Source of the DNA: an uncultured Oscillospiraceae bacterium
Lineage (GTDB): Bacteria; Bacillota; Clostridia; Oscillospirales; Acutalibacteraceae
Reading direction: 5' to 3'
DNA: 64,000 bases
Assembly (NCBI GenBank): GCA_949289045.1
Contig: CASEMN010000005.1
Coordinates: 1-64,000 of the forward strand
Position numbers and translations under genes: made by a program. Below the pieces are notes generated by a model that saw only the letters and a list, made by a program, of their open reading frames with translations, did not search any database and was not told the origin of the DNA. Each line of letters begins with the position of its first letter. Position 1 is the stretch's first letter. Positions 16,117 to 24,832 of the stretch are shown here, in pieces.

Positions 16117-17115
16117 TTACCAGTTGTGTATTTGAGCTGGGTTTGCAAAAATGTCGTCAAGGCGTTTCATAAAGGGAACAACCTCACCGAAATCCAGGGC
16201 TCTGTGGTCAAAGGCGAGACAGATGGGAAGCATTTTTCTTACGCCTATTTCCTGTTTACCCTTGTGGTTTTTAAAGATTCCGGGTTTGTCCTGTACTCCA
16301 CCCACACCGATTGCGAAAACCTGAGGGGGTATTATTTCAAGAATACCTATCATGCCTCGCTGCTCTTTATAAACCGAACCGATGTTGGATATAGTGATTG
16401 TGCCCGGTTCAAGGTCGTATTTGGTGATTCGTTCGCTTTCGGGAATACTTTCGTATTCTTTCTTTTCTTCTCCCGAAAGAGTTTTTACTTTATGGCGTCC
16501 GAATTTTGCCCCTGCAAGTTTTCTCATTGTCTGAATAACATGACCTTTTTTAAGGTTGTCGATGGTATTGGCAAAAGATACCTCATACATGGCTTCATTA
16601 AGGTCTGTGTTTTCAATTTTTTTAGCTATATTTTCAATATACTCCGCCATCTGGTCCAGAGATTTGGATTCAAAATTGCGAAGATTAATGGTCATCATTT
16701 CGCCGTTGGGAAGTATCCAGGGCATAGAGATGTTTATGTCTTCGATGGTTTTAAGTTCACCTTTTACATATTTGTGGTTATAGTCTATGTGTGCGTTTAC
16801 CGCCGGGTCGGCTTTTATTCCCTCAACGAAAACCTTAAGCATAAGGGTGTTGAATGTGATTTTTCTGCTGTGAAGGCCGGAATCGTTAAGCCTTTTGAAT
16901 TCCTCGAAAAAATCTGTGACGTCCGGTTCATATACATAGGTGACGTGAGGAACGTTCTGCCAAGAATGGGTTGTCATATATGAAACCATTTTTCTTTGTA
17001 TTCCGAAATGGGTTGTGTTTTTTATTCTGAAATCGTTAAGACGATGTTTGCGTTCGGTACTTTTTTTGTCAGTTGTGCCGCCGAAGGGCACTTTTACTGC
17101 TGCTGTGTTTTCCAT
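16117..17115 (-). CDS. 2-oxoacid dehydrogenase acyltransferase catalytic domain, lipoyl-free
   Basis: A 332-residue protein with the CAT-like catalytic core of E2 acyltransferases (starting near residue 30) and no lipoyl or peripheral-subunit-binding domain at the N-terminus. The C-terminal motif is FDHRALDF: the His and Asp of HxxxDG are kept but the Gly is Phe. No E1 or E3 gene is nearby. It may act as a stand-alone acyltransferase using free CoA thioesters; the substrate is unknown. The 292-bp gap upstream (17116-17407) contains only the pth-side hairpin. Confidence 0.85.
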   Translation of the reverse strand: MENTAAVKVPFGGTTDKKSTERKHRLNDFRIKNTTHFGIQRKMVSYMTTHSWQNVPHVTYVYEPDVTDFFEEFKRLNDSGLHSRKITFNTLMLKVFVEGIKADPAVNAHIDYNHKYVKGELKTIEDINISMPWILPNGEMMTINLRNFESKSLDQMAEYIENIAKKIENTDLNEAMYEVSFANTIDNLKKGHVIQTMRKLAGAKFGRHKVKTLSGEEKKEYESIPESERITKYDLEPGTITISNIGSVYKEQRGMIGILEIIPPQVFAIGVGGVQDKPGIFKNHKGKQEIGVRKMLPICLAFDHRALDFGEVVPFMKRLDDIFANPAQIHNW

Positions 17116-17336
17116 AAGGGTATCACTGTCCTTTCATAATTTGTTTTTTCTTCTAATAAAATTCACCTCTTTTTCTCCTCGGTGTATATATTCGTAGACA
17201 CCTATGTTTTTTCAGGGGGAGATGCAAAAGTTTATTTCTTGTTTATAATTTCATGCCTTCTTATAAAATATGCAGTAGTCAGAAAAAAAGATACTGCCGT
17301 TTTTACCGTATATATCCATTGAAATTTTTATAATAA

Positions 17337-17375
17337 AAATTCTTTAACAAGCATTAGGCCTGTTAAAGAATTTAA
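17337..17375. terminator. Terminator downstream of pth
   Basis: ATTCTTTAACA pairs with TGTTAAAGAAT around an 11-nt loop. A T-rich tail follows on the minus strand, 30 nt past the pth stop. Confidence 0.75.
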
Positions 17376-17407
17376 TGTGGTTTTCTATATAAAATTTATT
17401 GCAGATT

Positions 17408-18013
17408 TTAATTATACTGATTCATGGCTTTGTCGGTTTCGCCTTTTACAATAAGCTCTACCGCTTTACATGCGCTTTCCATTGCCTCTTTAAGAGCGGG
17501 GAAATCCTCTTTTTTAAAGCTTGTAAGCACCCAGTCGGCAAGGTCGTAGTCGGGGTGAGGCTTTGCTCCAACTCCGATTTTTACTCTCGGGAAATTTTCG
17601 CTGCCTAAATGTGCGACTATGCTTTTAATTCCATTGTGACCGCCTGCGGAGCCTTTTCTCCTTACTCGAAGTTTTCCGATGGGAAGGGATATGTCGTCAA
17701 AGACAACTATAATTTTTTCCAAAGGGATTTTATAAAATTTAGCAGCTTCCGAAACGGCTTCGCCGCTGTTGTTCATAAAGGTCTGTGGCTTCATAAGCAG
17801 GCAGCGGTGACCGTCGATGTTGACTTCTGCGGTGAGAGCATGATATTTAAGGCGTTTTATTTCGGTATTAAGGCTTTCTGCAAACAGGTCTGCCCATAAG
17901 AATCCGGCATTGTGCCTTGTGATTTCATATTTTCCGCCTGGGTTGCCGAGACCCACTATTAAAAATTCTATACCGCCCTGAGAGCGGTTTGCATTATTTA
18001 ATATTCCAAACAT
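17408..18013 (-). CDS. pth: Peptidyl-tRNA hydrolase
   Basis: A 201-residue Pth that recycles peptidyl-tRNA. It has FLIVGLGNPGGKYEITRHN with the catalytic His near residue 33, then KPQTFMNNSG, DDISLPIGKLRVRRKGSAGGHNG and RVKIGVG. The start at 18013 is set by AAGGAGG. The reading frame stays open further upstream only because it runs into the hairpin repeat. A dozen extra residues (MFGILNNANRSQGG) precede the usual start of the fold. Confidence 0.96.
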   Translation of the reverse strand: MFGILNNANRSQGGIEFLIVGLGNPGGKYEITRHNAGFLWADLFAESLNTEIKRLKYHALTAEVNIDGHRCLLMKPQTFMNNSGEAVSEAAKFYKIPLEKIIVVFDDISLPIGKLRVRRKGSAGGHNGIKSIVAHLGSENFPRVKIGVGAKPHPDYDLADWVLTSFKKEDFPALKEAMESACKAVELIVKGETDKAMNQYN

Positions 18014-18041
18014 ATGCAATATCCTCCTTAAAATGAAAGGG

Positions 18042-18312
18042 CAGGCTGAGCCTGGCAAGCTAAGCTTGCATGTATGACGCACACAGACTAACGGTAACGA
18101 ACAACTATAAGTGCCTGCGGCGGACATGTCCGCTTTCAAGTCGCACACCCCAAAATAGCAACAAACAGCCATCTACGCCTGCGGCGAAATTTTATGTAAA
18201 CTTAAAAGCTAATCACACAAACCAAAGAGTCCCACAAAGCCAACTCCCAGACAGTCGCACACGTCGGCAGCAGGCTAAGCCTGGCAAGCTGAGCTTGCAT
18301 CCATTTTGCACA
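18042..18312. repeat. Dispersed intergenic repeat, copies B (mini-hairpin arrays)
   Basis: The gap between pth and prfB has no gene. It contains two copies of a module made of back-to-back hairpins: CAGGC-TGA-GCCTG plus GCAAGC-TAA-GCTTGC (18042-18069), and CAGGC-TAA-GCCTG plus GCAAGC-TGA-GCTTGC (18271-18298). A palindrome GCGGACATGTCCGC lies at 18120-18133. The stretch 18220-18312 matches the repeat at 33-138. Confidence 0.7.
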
Positions 18313-18355
18313 CCGGCTGACAGCAATAAATGCTTGCAGGCAAGTTTGAGTAAAT

Positions 18356-18395
18356 AAAAGGTCTTGCTGCTGAATTATCATGCAAGACCTTTTTG
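18356..18395 (-). terminator. Terminator of prfB
   Basis: AAAGGTCTTGC pairs with GCAAGACCTTT around a 14-nt loop. It is just downstream of the prfB stop. Confidence 0.85.
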
Positions 18396-18401
18396 TTTCG
18401 A

Positions 18402-19520
18402 TTATTCTGTACCGCTTTCCTGAGATGACATTTTGAGATATGCGTTTATAAATCCGTCAATATCTCCGTCCATTACGGCGTTGATATTTCCCGACTCAAA
18501 GCCTGTTCTGTGGTCTTTGACAAGGGTGTAGGGCATAAATACATATGACCTTATCTGGCTGCCCCAGCCGATTTCTTTCTGGTCGCCCTTAATATCTTCG
18601 ATTTTATCAAGATGCTCGCGTTCTTTGATTTCAACAAGCTTTGATTTAAGCATACGCATTGCAACTTCTCTGTTCTGGTGCTGGCTGCGTTCTACCTGGC
18701 AGGCAACGACTATGCCTGTGGGGATATGTGTGATACGCACCGCAGAAGAGGTCTTGTTAACTTTCTGACCGCCGGCGCCGCTTGAACGGTAAGTGTCAAC
18801 TTTCAAATCTTCAGGATTTATTTCAACTTCTATTGTATCGTCGATTTCCGGCATAACTTCAAGAGAAGCGAAAGAAGTATGACGTCTTCCCGAAGAGTCA
18901 AAGGGTGAAACACGTACAAGGCGGTGAACGCCCATTTCGCTTTTAAGGTAGCCGTATGCGTTTTCTCCCTCTACCAGTATAACTGCGGATTTAAGTCCCG
19001 CTTCATCGCCGTCGAGGAAGTCGAGAGTGGAAACCTTAAAGCCGTGACGCTCGCCCCAACGGTTATACATTCTGAAAAGCATCTGAGCCCAGTCCTGAGC
19101 CTCTGTTCCGCCGGCACCTGCATGGAATGTAAGTATGGCGTTTTTCGCATCATATTCTCCTGAGAGCAGTGTTGAAAGGGTCTGAGCTTCAAGCTCGGCC
19201 TTTACGTTGTCAACGCTCTGGCGGCACTCATCGAAAAGGGATTCATCCTCTTCCTCGTTTGCAAGTTCAATCATAACGAGGGTATCTTCGTAATCGCTGT
19301 GAAGCTTTTCATATTTGCCTACTTTATTTTTGAGCTGACTTATGCGCTGAAGGACCTTTTGAGAATTTTCAATATCGTCCCAAAAATTGCCTACGGCGGT
19401 CTGTTCTTCAAGTTTTGCTATTTCCGCTTTTGTAGCGTCAAGACTTAAAGCCTCTGCGAGGTCTTTAAGGGGCTGTTCAGATTCCAGCAGCTCTAAACGC
19501 AGTTCTTCAAACTGTAACAT
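18402..19520 (-). CDS. prfB: Peptide chain release factor 2 (single-frame)
   Basis: A 372-residue RF2 that terminates translation at UGA/UAA. It has an N-terminal coiled coil, GGTEAQDWAQML, the GGQ motif within RSSGAGGQKVNKTSSAVR, and IGWGSQIRSYVF. At the position where most bacteria carry the CTT-TGA-C programmed frameshift, this gene reads CTT-GAC (19437-19442) in one uninterrupted frame. Full-length protein is therefore made without recoding. The upstream promoter is good, but the ribosome binding site (GGTGG) is modest. Confidence 0.96.
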   Translation of the reverse strand: MLQFEELRLELLESEQPLKDLAEALSLDATKAEIAKLEEQTAVGNFWDDIENSQKVLQRISQLKNKVGKYEKLHSDYEDTLVMIELANEEEDESLFDECRQSVDNVKAELEAQTLSTLLSGEYDAKNAILTFHAGAGGTEAQDWAQMLFRMYNRWGERHGFKVSTLDFLDGDEAGLKSAVILVEGENAYGYLKSEMGVHRLVRVSPFDSSGRRHTSFASLEVMPEIDDTIEVEINPEDLKVDTYRSSGAGGQKVNKTSSAVRITHIPTGIVVACQVERSQHQNREVAMRMLKSKLVEIKEREHLDKIEDIKGDQKEIGWGSQIRSYVFMPYTLVKDHRTGFESGNINAVMDGDIDGFINAYLKMSSQESGTE

Positions 19521-19623
19521 TATTAAACCACCATTTCTCCGTACCTCTTAATAGAACACCGGATTACCGGCAATAACGCCGCTGTTGGTACAGAAAACTG
19601 CGGCGCACAAAAAACCACATTAA

Positions 19624-19652
19624 ATTATAATTAACTTATCCTTCTTTGTAAA
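19624..19652 (-). promoter_or_regulatory. Promoter of prfB
   Basis: Minus strand: TTTACA (19647-19652), 17-bp spacer, TATAAT (19624-19629), about 105 nt before the start. Confidence 0.65.
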
Positions 19653-19776
19653 GCATATTTTGAACCATTTTGGAGCATTTTGAAAATCTTTTTTTAAATA
19701 TAGCCAAATAGAATTGAATTTTCATGTGAAATTAGTTAAAATAAAAACAAATACAAAACTTCCGGAGGTGTTTGCC

Positions 19777-20733
19777 TTGGCAAAATACACAGGAGAGATT
19801 TGCCCTGCCTGTAGCCGGGTTTTTACTGATGACGACGATGTTGTTGTATGTCCGGTGTGCGGAGCTCCGCATCATAGAGAATGTTGGTTTAAAACCGGCA
19901 GCTGCACTTTTCAGGACAGACACGGTTCGTTTACCTGGAAACCTGAAAATGTTCAGAACCGTAAAGAGGACTTTAACCCTAAATCAACTTTAGGAGAAAT
20001 CTGTCCCAATTGCGGAGCTAATAATCCACCTGATACGCTCTTCTGCCCAACCTGCGGAATGCCAAGAAATGTAAACGGAGCCGAGGCTCAATTTAATAAC
20101 CCTTATGTAAGATTTGATGATCCCTTTAAAGATGTAACAATCGACGGCGTATCTTCAAAGGATATGGCTGAGTTTATTCAGGACTCATCCTATGAGTATA
20201 TAAGAAAGTTTTCTCAGAAAAAGCATAACGGCTTTAACTGGGCAGCGTTTATATTCGGACCCCTGTGGTTCCTTTACAGAAAGATGTATAAGATCGGCGC
20301 TGCTGTTTTAATTGTAATAATGATTTTAGCGGTAAGCTTTTCAGGGCCAGTAAACAACTTTACTGATAGTTATAATAATGCTATGGAAAAAGCATATTAT
20401 GCGCAGACTGACGAAGAGCTCAATGATGCTTACGAAGATGTTGAACAGCTGCTTGTGTCCGATGATGCATTATTCATCCAGCTTTTTGGTGCTCTTATAT
20501 TTGTAACTTCTCTTTGCTGCGGAATTTTCGGCAATACAGCATACAGAAAATATTGCGTAAAATCCATAAAGGAAGTGGAAGCCTCTACCACAGGCAGCCA
20601 GAGCGAATTTTATAAAACCATGAATTTAAGGAAAAAAGGCGGCATTAATATTTTTGCTCCGTTTATAGGTTTCCTTGCCTATCAGATGGCAATGACTTTG
20701 ATAAGTTTAATTGTGGCAAGTTTATTTGTATAA
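19777..20733 (+). CDS. RING-type zinc finger, zinc-ribbon and DUF2628 membrane protein
   Basis: A protein of about 318 residues. An N-terminal prokaryotic RING-like finger (CPAC then CPVCGAPHHRECW) is followed by a second zinc ribbon (CPNCGANN then CPTCGMP) and a DUF2628 region (FNWAAFIFGPLWFLYRKMY) with several membrane segments. The start is TTG 19777, because GGAGG lies 8 nt upstream and the encoded AKYTGEICPAC is the usual N-terminus. The ATG at 19714 has no ribosome binding site. The role is unknown; such proteins are common in Clostridia next to housekeeping genes. Confidence 0.82.
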   Translation: MAKYTGEICPACSRVFTDDDDVVVCPVCGAPHHRECWFKTGSCTFQDRHGSFTWKPENVQNRKEDFNPKSTLGEICPNCGANNPPDTLFCPTCGMPRNVNGAEAQFNNPYVRFDDPFKDVTIDGVSSKDMAEFIQDSSYEYIRKFSQKKHNGFNWAAFIFGPLWFLYRKMYKIGAAVLIVIMILAVSFSGPVNNFTDSYNNAMEKAYYAQTDEELNDAYEDVEQLLVSDDALFIQLFGALIFVTSLCCGIFGNTAYRKYCVKSIKEVEASTTGSQSEFYKTMNLRKKGGINIFAPFIGFLAYQMAMTLISLIVASLFV

Positions 20734-20808
20734 TAGGGGTTAGAAAAAGTTATAAATGGGTCTTACAGACCTTGATATATAATTCTTTTCCATCAGGAGG
20801 TAATTATA

Positions 20809-21684
20809 ATGAAAGTTAAAAAGGCGATAATTCCTGCTGCCGGTTTCGGTACGAGAGTTCTGCCTGCATCAAAGGCGGTTCCGAAGGAGATGCTCAACAT
20901 TGTTGATAAACCCGCCATTCAGTACATTGTTGAGGAGGCTGTTGCCGCAGGTATTGAAGATATTCTTATTATCGTAAGCCGTGGTAAGGGCATTATTGAG
21001 GATCACTTCGACCATGCATTTGAACTTGAGCGTCAGCTTGAAGGCAAAAAGGGCAAGGAAGAAATTTACGAGCAGGTTAAGGCAATCGCTAACCTTGCAA
21101 ATGTTTATTTTGTAAGACAGAAGCAGATGAAGGGTCTCGGCCATGCTGTTCTGTGTGCAAAGCCTTTTGTAGGTAATGAGCCTTTCGCAGTTATGTACGG
21201 CGACGACGTAACTATTTCTGATAAGCCTGTTATCGGTCAGCTCTGCGACGCATACGAAAAATACGGCTGTGGTTCCGTTGGCGTTCAGCAGGTTTCAAGA
21301 GAGGATATTAAAAAATATTGTACTCTTGACGTTTCACCTCTTGAAGGAAGAGTTATGCAGTGCCATAACATTATAGAAAAGCCCACCGAAGAGCAGATTA
21401 TGTCTCTTTATGCAATTCTCGGAAGAGTTATTCTTCCTCCCGAGGCATTTAAGCTTATCGAGGAAACTCCCTATGATGCAAAGACAGGCGAGCTTTATCT
21501 TTCCGACGCTATGGTTGGCCTTGCAAAGGCCGGCAAGCTTACAGCTGTTGACTTTGAGGGCATACGCTATGATATGGGCAACAAGCTTGGCATTATGAAA
21601 GCTAACTGTGAGGTTGCTCTTAACCATCCCGAAATTGGCGATGATTTCAAAGCATACCTTAAGGAGCTTGTAAAAACTTTCTGA
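20809..21684 (+). CDS. galU: UTP-glucose-1-phosphate uridylyltransferase
   Basis: A 291-residue enzyme that makes UDP-glucose from UTP and glucose-1-phosphate for cell-envelope glycans. The nucleotidyltransferase signature PAAGFGTRVLPASKAVPKEM is at residues 9-28; VMYGDD is near 126 and IEKP near 187. AGGAGG precedes the ATG. It lies 75 nt after the DUF2628 gene and may be read from the same transcript or from a weak TATAAT at 20778. Confidence 0.97.
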   Translation: MKVKKAIIPAAGFGTRVLPASKAVPKEMLNIVDKPAIQYIVEEAVAAGIEDILIIVSRGKGIIEDHFDHAFELERQLEGKKGKEEIYEQVKAIANLANVYFVRQKQMKGLGHAVLCAKPFVGNEPFAVMYGDDVTISDKPVIGQLCDAYEKYGCGSVGVQQVSREDIKKYCTLDVSPLEGRVMQCHNIIEKPTEEQIMSLYAILGRVILPPEAFKLIEETPYDAKTGELYLSDAMVGLAKAGKLTAVDFEGIRYDMGNKLGIMKANCEVALNHPEIGDDFKAYLKELVKTF

Positions 21685-21738
21685 GCGACGGATTGAAATT
21701 TATCGGGTCTGCACATTAAGTTACAGCTAATAAATAAT

Positions 21739-21774
21739 AAAAGTCTGCGATTATGTTTTAATCGCAGACTTTTT
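21739..21774. terminator. Bidirectional terminator between galU and pyk
   Basis: AAAGTCTGCGATTA pairs with TAATCGCAGACTTT, with A and T runs on the two sides. The flanking genes converge. Confidence 0.9.
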
Positions 21775-21794
21775 AGTTTCAGTTAAAAATTGTA

Positions 21795-23555
21795 TTACTT
21801 GTTGACGGGAGCGTCGGAGGTACAGTAAACCATTCCGGTTTCTGCATCAACAGTTACAACGGCGCCGCTTTTAAGGACTCCCGTAGCGTGGTCGGCTCCG
21901 ATTATAACGGGTATATCGAGGCTGAGGCCCACAATTGCTCCGTGGGAGTTGGGGTCGCCGTTTTCCGTAATTATGCCGGATGCCTTTTTAAGCAGCGGCA
22001 TAAGGCGATTTGAGGTTTCGGAAATAACAATAACGTCGCCGTCTTTAAAGGAATGGAGAGCTTCCTCTTCGTTTGAGCAAACGCAGAGTCTTGCGCATGT
22101 CTTTTTCCCTGTTATGCCTTTACCGGTTACAAGAACGTGGCCTACAACCTGAACCTTCATCATGTTTGTGGTTCCGGAAATTCCAAGGGGAACGCCAGCG
22201 GTGATTGCTACAAGCTCGCCTTTTTCAACAAGTCCGGCGGCGTGAGCTGAATCTACCGCATGCTCAAAAAGCTCATCTGTGCTGCTCTTTTCGTCAATGA
22301 GCAGGGGAGTGACGCCCCAGGAAAGATTCATCTGACGGTAAACCGTCTCGCTTGTTGTGCATCCGATAATGGGGCAATCGGGACGGAATTTTGAAATCAT
22401 TCTCGCAGTTTTACCGGATTTTGTAACAGTGATTATAGCCGCTGCACCCAGGTCATGAGCGGTGGTACAGGTGGCGTGAGAAATTGCGTTTGTAACGTCG
22501 GGATTGATGCCGGTCTGTAAAAGCTTAAAGCGCTTTTTGTAGTCTATATCGCTTTCGGTACGCCTTGTAATTCTCGCCATAGTCTTTACGGACTCAACGG
22601 GATAAAGTCCCGCAGCGGTCTCTCCGGAAAGCATAATTGCGCTTGTTCCGTCATAAATAGCGTTAGCAACGTCGGTGGCCTCAGCTCTGGTAGGTCTGGG
22701 ATTTTTCATCATGGAATCGAGCATCTGAGTGGCGGTAATAACCTGTTTTCCGGCCATATATACCTTTTTAATAAGCTTCTTCTGAATTACCGGTACATCC
22801 TCAAGAGGAATTTCAACGCCCATGTCGCCTCTTGCAACCATGATGCCGTCGCTTACGCCGATTATTTCGTCAATGTTGTTTACGCCCTGCATGTTCTCGA
22901 TTTTTGCAATAATGTTGATGTTTGAGCAGTTGTGAGCGTCGAGAATCTTTCTTATTTCAAGAATATCCCTTGCGGAGCGGGTAAAGGAAGCGGCGATAAA
23001 GTCGAAGCCGTTTTCTATGCCGAAAATAATATCGGCTCTGTCTTTGTCGCTTATAAAGGGAATTGAAATTTCAACGTTCGGAACGTTTACGCCCTTTGTA
23101 TCGGAGACCACGCCGGAGTTGAGCACACGGCATGAAATATCTCCGCCGTTTACGGAAACTACCTCAAGGCCGATAAGTCCGTCATCGAGAAGGATTGTGT
23201 TTCCGGGACGAACATCGTCGGCAAGACCTGCAAAGTTTACATATACCTCGTGCTCATTGCCGATACATTCTTCGGTTCTCAGGGTAAATATGTCGCCTTT
23301 TTTAAGGGTAACTTTTCCTTTTTCAAATTTACCTATTCTTATTTCGGGACCTTTTGTGTCAAGAAGGGTGGCAACGGGGAGAGCAAGCTCTTCACGAAGC
23401 TTTTTTATCTTATTGAGAAATTCCAAGTGTTTCTCGTGGGTGGAGTGGGAGAAGTTAAACCTGGCAACGTCCATGCCCGCAAGCATCATCTCTCTTAAAA
23501 CGCCTTCATCCTCTGTTGAAGGTCCAAGTGTACATATAATTTTGGTTTTTCGCAT
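21795..23555 (-). CDS. pyk: Pyruvate kinase with C-terminal PEP-utiliser-like domain
   Basis: A 586-residue pyruvate kinase that converts PEP and ADP to pyruvate and ATP. The catalytic barrel has MDVARFNFSH, LDTKGPEIR, IAKIEN, the ARGDMGVE metal site and TQMLDSM. The C domain lies at about 350-475. An extra domain of about 105 residues carries GDPNSHGAIVG, equivalent to the swivelling phosphohistidine domain of PEP-utilising enzymes, as in other Firmicutes. AGGAGG lies before the ATG. Monocistronic. Confidence 0.97.
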   Translation of the reverse strand: MRKTKIICTLGPSTEDEGVLREMMLAGMDVARFNFSHSTHEKHLEFLNKIKKLREELALPVATLLDTKGPEIRIGKFEKGKVTLKKGDIFTLRTEECIGNEHEVYVNFAGLADDVRPGNTILLDDGLIGLEVVSVNGGDISCRVLNSGVVSDTKGVNVPNVEISIPFISDKDRADIIFGIENGFDFIAASFTRSARDILEIRKILDAHNCSNINIIAKIENMQGVNNIDEIIGVSDGIMVARGDMGVEIPLEDVPVIQKKLIKKVYMAGKQVITATQMLDSMMKNPRPTRAEATDVANAIYDGTSAIMLSGETAAGLYPVESVKTMARITRRTESDIDYKKRFKLLQTGINPDVTNAISHATCTTAHDLGAAAIITVTKSGKTARMISKFRPDCPIIGCTTSETVYRQMNLSWGVTPLLIDEKSSTDELFEHAVDSAHAAGLVEKGELVAITAGVPLGISGTTNMMKVQVVGHVLVTGKGITGKKTCARLCVCSNEEEALHSFKDGDVIVISETSNRLMPLLKKASGIITENGDPNSHGAIVGLSLDIPVIIGADHATGVLKSGAVVTVDAETGMVYCTSDAPVNK

Positions 23556-23590
23556 TATTTAAAACCTCCTGCCTAAAAAACTCCATTTAA

Positions 23591-23619
23591 AGTATATCAC
23601 CACAAGTTGTCAAGTGCAA
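23591..23619 (-). promoter_or_regulatory. Promoter of pyk
   Basis: Minus strand: TTGCAC (23614-23619), 17-bp spacer, TATACT (23591-23596), 35 nt before the ATG. Confidence 0.65.
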
Positions 23620-23707
23620 TGCCATGTAATAAAGATTTTAGATGTGTTTACAGATAGTTTATATCATTATTTGATGTCCTGTTATTTACATAGTTATAAA
23701 ATTTTTG

Positions 23708-23736
23708 TTTAACTTAGAATAAATCGGTGTTATAAT
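23708..23736 (+). promoter_or_regulatory. Promoter of the prephenate dehydrogenase gene
   Basis: TTTAAC (23708-23713), 17-bp spacer, TATAAT (23731-23736). A leader of about 130 nt follows. Confidence 0.65.
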
Positions 23737-23872
23737 AAATTTACAGTCATATTATGACGAAAGATTATGGATTATACTGATTTGGAATATCTTAAAATAC
23801 TATGAAAGGAAGATACTGAGGCAAAGCTGCTTTTGCGGCGTTTATTGCGTATGTATCGCAGGGCTATTTTAA

Positions 23873-24808
23873 ATGAATGTAGCAGTTGTGGGTATGGGAC
23901 TTATAGGCGGTTCTATTTGTAAAGCTGTAAAAGAAAAGTGCAGCTGCACCGTTTGGGGCTGTGATACCGACGGTGAAGTTTGTGAAAAAGCATTAAAAGA
24001 AAACTGCGTTGACGAAATAATCGAAAAAGGCAAGCTCAGTCAAGCAGATATAACATTTGTGTGTCTTTATCCTGAAGCCACGGCAAAATTCATTAAGAAA
24101 AATGCCGATGTGTTTAAAAAAGGTTCAATTGTCTGTGATGTATGCGGAGTTAAAGAATACATAACGGAAAAATGCGAGGATGTTCTCAGTAAAAACGGAG
24201 TGTTTTATGTAGGAACTCACCCTATGGCTGGACGTGAATTTTCCGGTTTTGATTATTCTCAGGCAGAGCTTTTTGAAGGTGCGGATTTTATAATAACCAG
24301 AACAGGTAATACAGATAAAAAGTCAGTTAAAAAGGTTGCGGCTTTGGCAAAAGAAATGGGCTTTGGTGAGATAGTGTATTCTACTCCCGAAGAGCACGAC
24401 AAGATAATAGCTTACACCTCTCAGCTTGCCCATATTGTTTCAAGCGCATACATTAAAAGTCCCACTCTCGAAAAGCAGCCCGGTTTCAGTGCGGGAAGTT
24501 TTCTTGATATGACCAGGGTGGCAAAGCTTAACGAAAAAATGTGGACGTCGCTGTTTTTGCTTAACAGGAAGGCGCTTAAATTTGAGCTTGATATGCTTAT
24601 AGCTCATCTGAAACAGTTCAGAAGTGCAATTAAATATGAAGACGATGAGGAGCTTGCAAAGCTTCTTGCCGACGGCAGAAAACGTAAGGAAAAGAATTTA
24701 AAAGAAAATTCAGAAAGAAAAATTTCTGAAGAAAAAGAAACTAAAATACAGGAAGATAACGATGAGGCTGTAAAAGAGAATGAAACCGTCGTTACTCCGG
24801 AAGAATAA
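23873..24808 (+). CDS. Prephenate dehydrogenase (TyrA-like)
   Basis: A 311-residue NAD(P)-dependent dehydrogenase of tyrosine biosynthesis. The Rossmann motif GMGLIGGS is at residues 7-14, THPMAGRE near 120, and the catalytic-domain helix TSQLAHIVSSAY near 185-196. No ACT domain follows. Instead the last 55 residues are a highly charged Lys/Glu tail. The ribosome binding site is weak. No other aromatic-pathway gene is nearby; the next gene is a zinc-ribbon membrane protein 24 nt downstream. Confidence 0.88.
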   Translation: MNVAVVGMGLIGGSICKAVKEKCSCTVWGCDTDGEVCEKALKENCVDEIIEKGKLSQADITFVCLYPEATAKFIKKNADVFKKGSIVCDVCGVKEYITEKCEDVLSKNGVFYVGTHPMAGREFSGFDYSQAELFEGADFIITRTGNTDKKSVKKVAALAKEMGFGEIVYSTPEEHDKIIAYTSQLAHIVSSAYIKSPTLEKQPGFSAGSFLDMTRVAKLNEKMWTSLFLLNRKALKFELDMLIAHLKQFRSAIKYEDDEELAKLLADGRKRKEKNLKENSERKISEEKETKIQEDNDEAVKENETVVTPEE

Positions 24809-24832
24809 ATAAAAAAGTATGGAGGGAAAGCA

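Noticed and set aside
18014..18172. N-terminal extension of pth by 53 residues
   Set aside because: The extension is translated from the hairpin repeat and a perfect AAGGAGG sits at the inner ATG.
23802..23819. Five-codon frame MKGRY ahead of the prephenate dehydrogenase, as a tyrosine leader peptide
   Set aside because: A single Tyr codon and no alternative hairpins; nothing supports attenuation.
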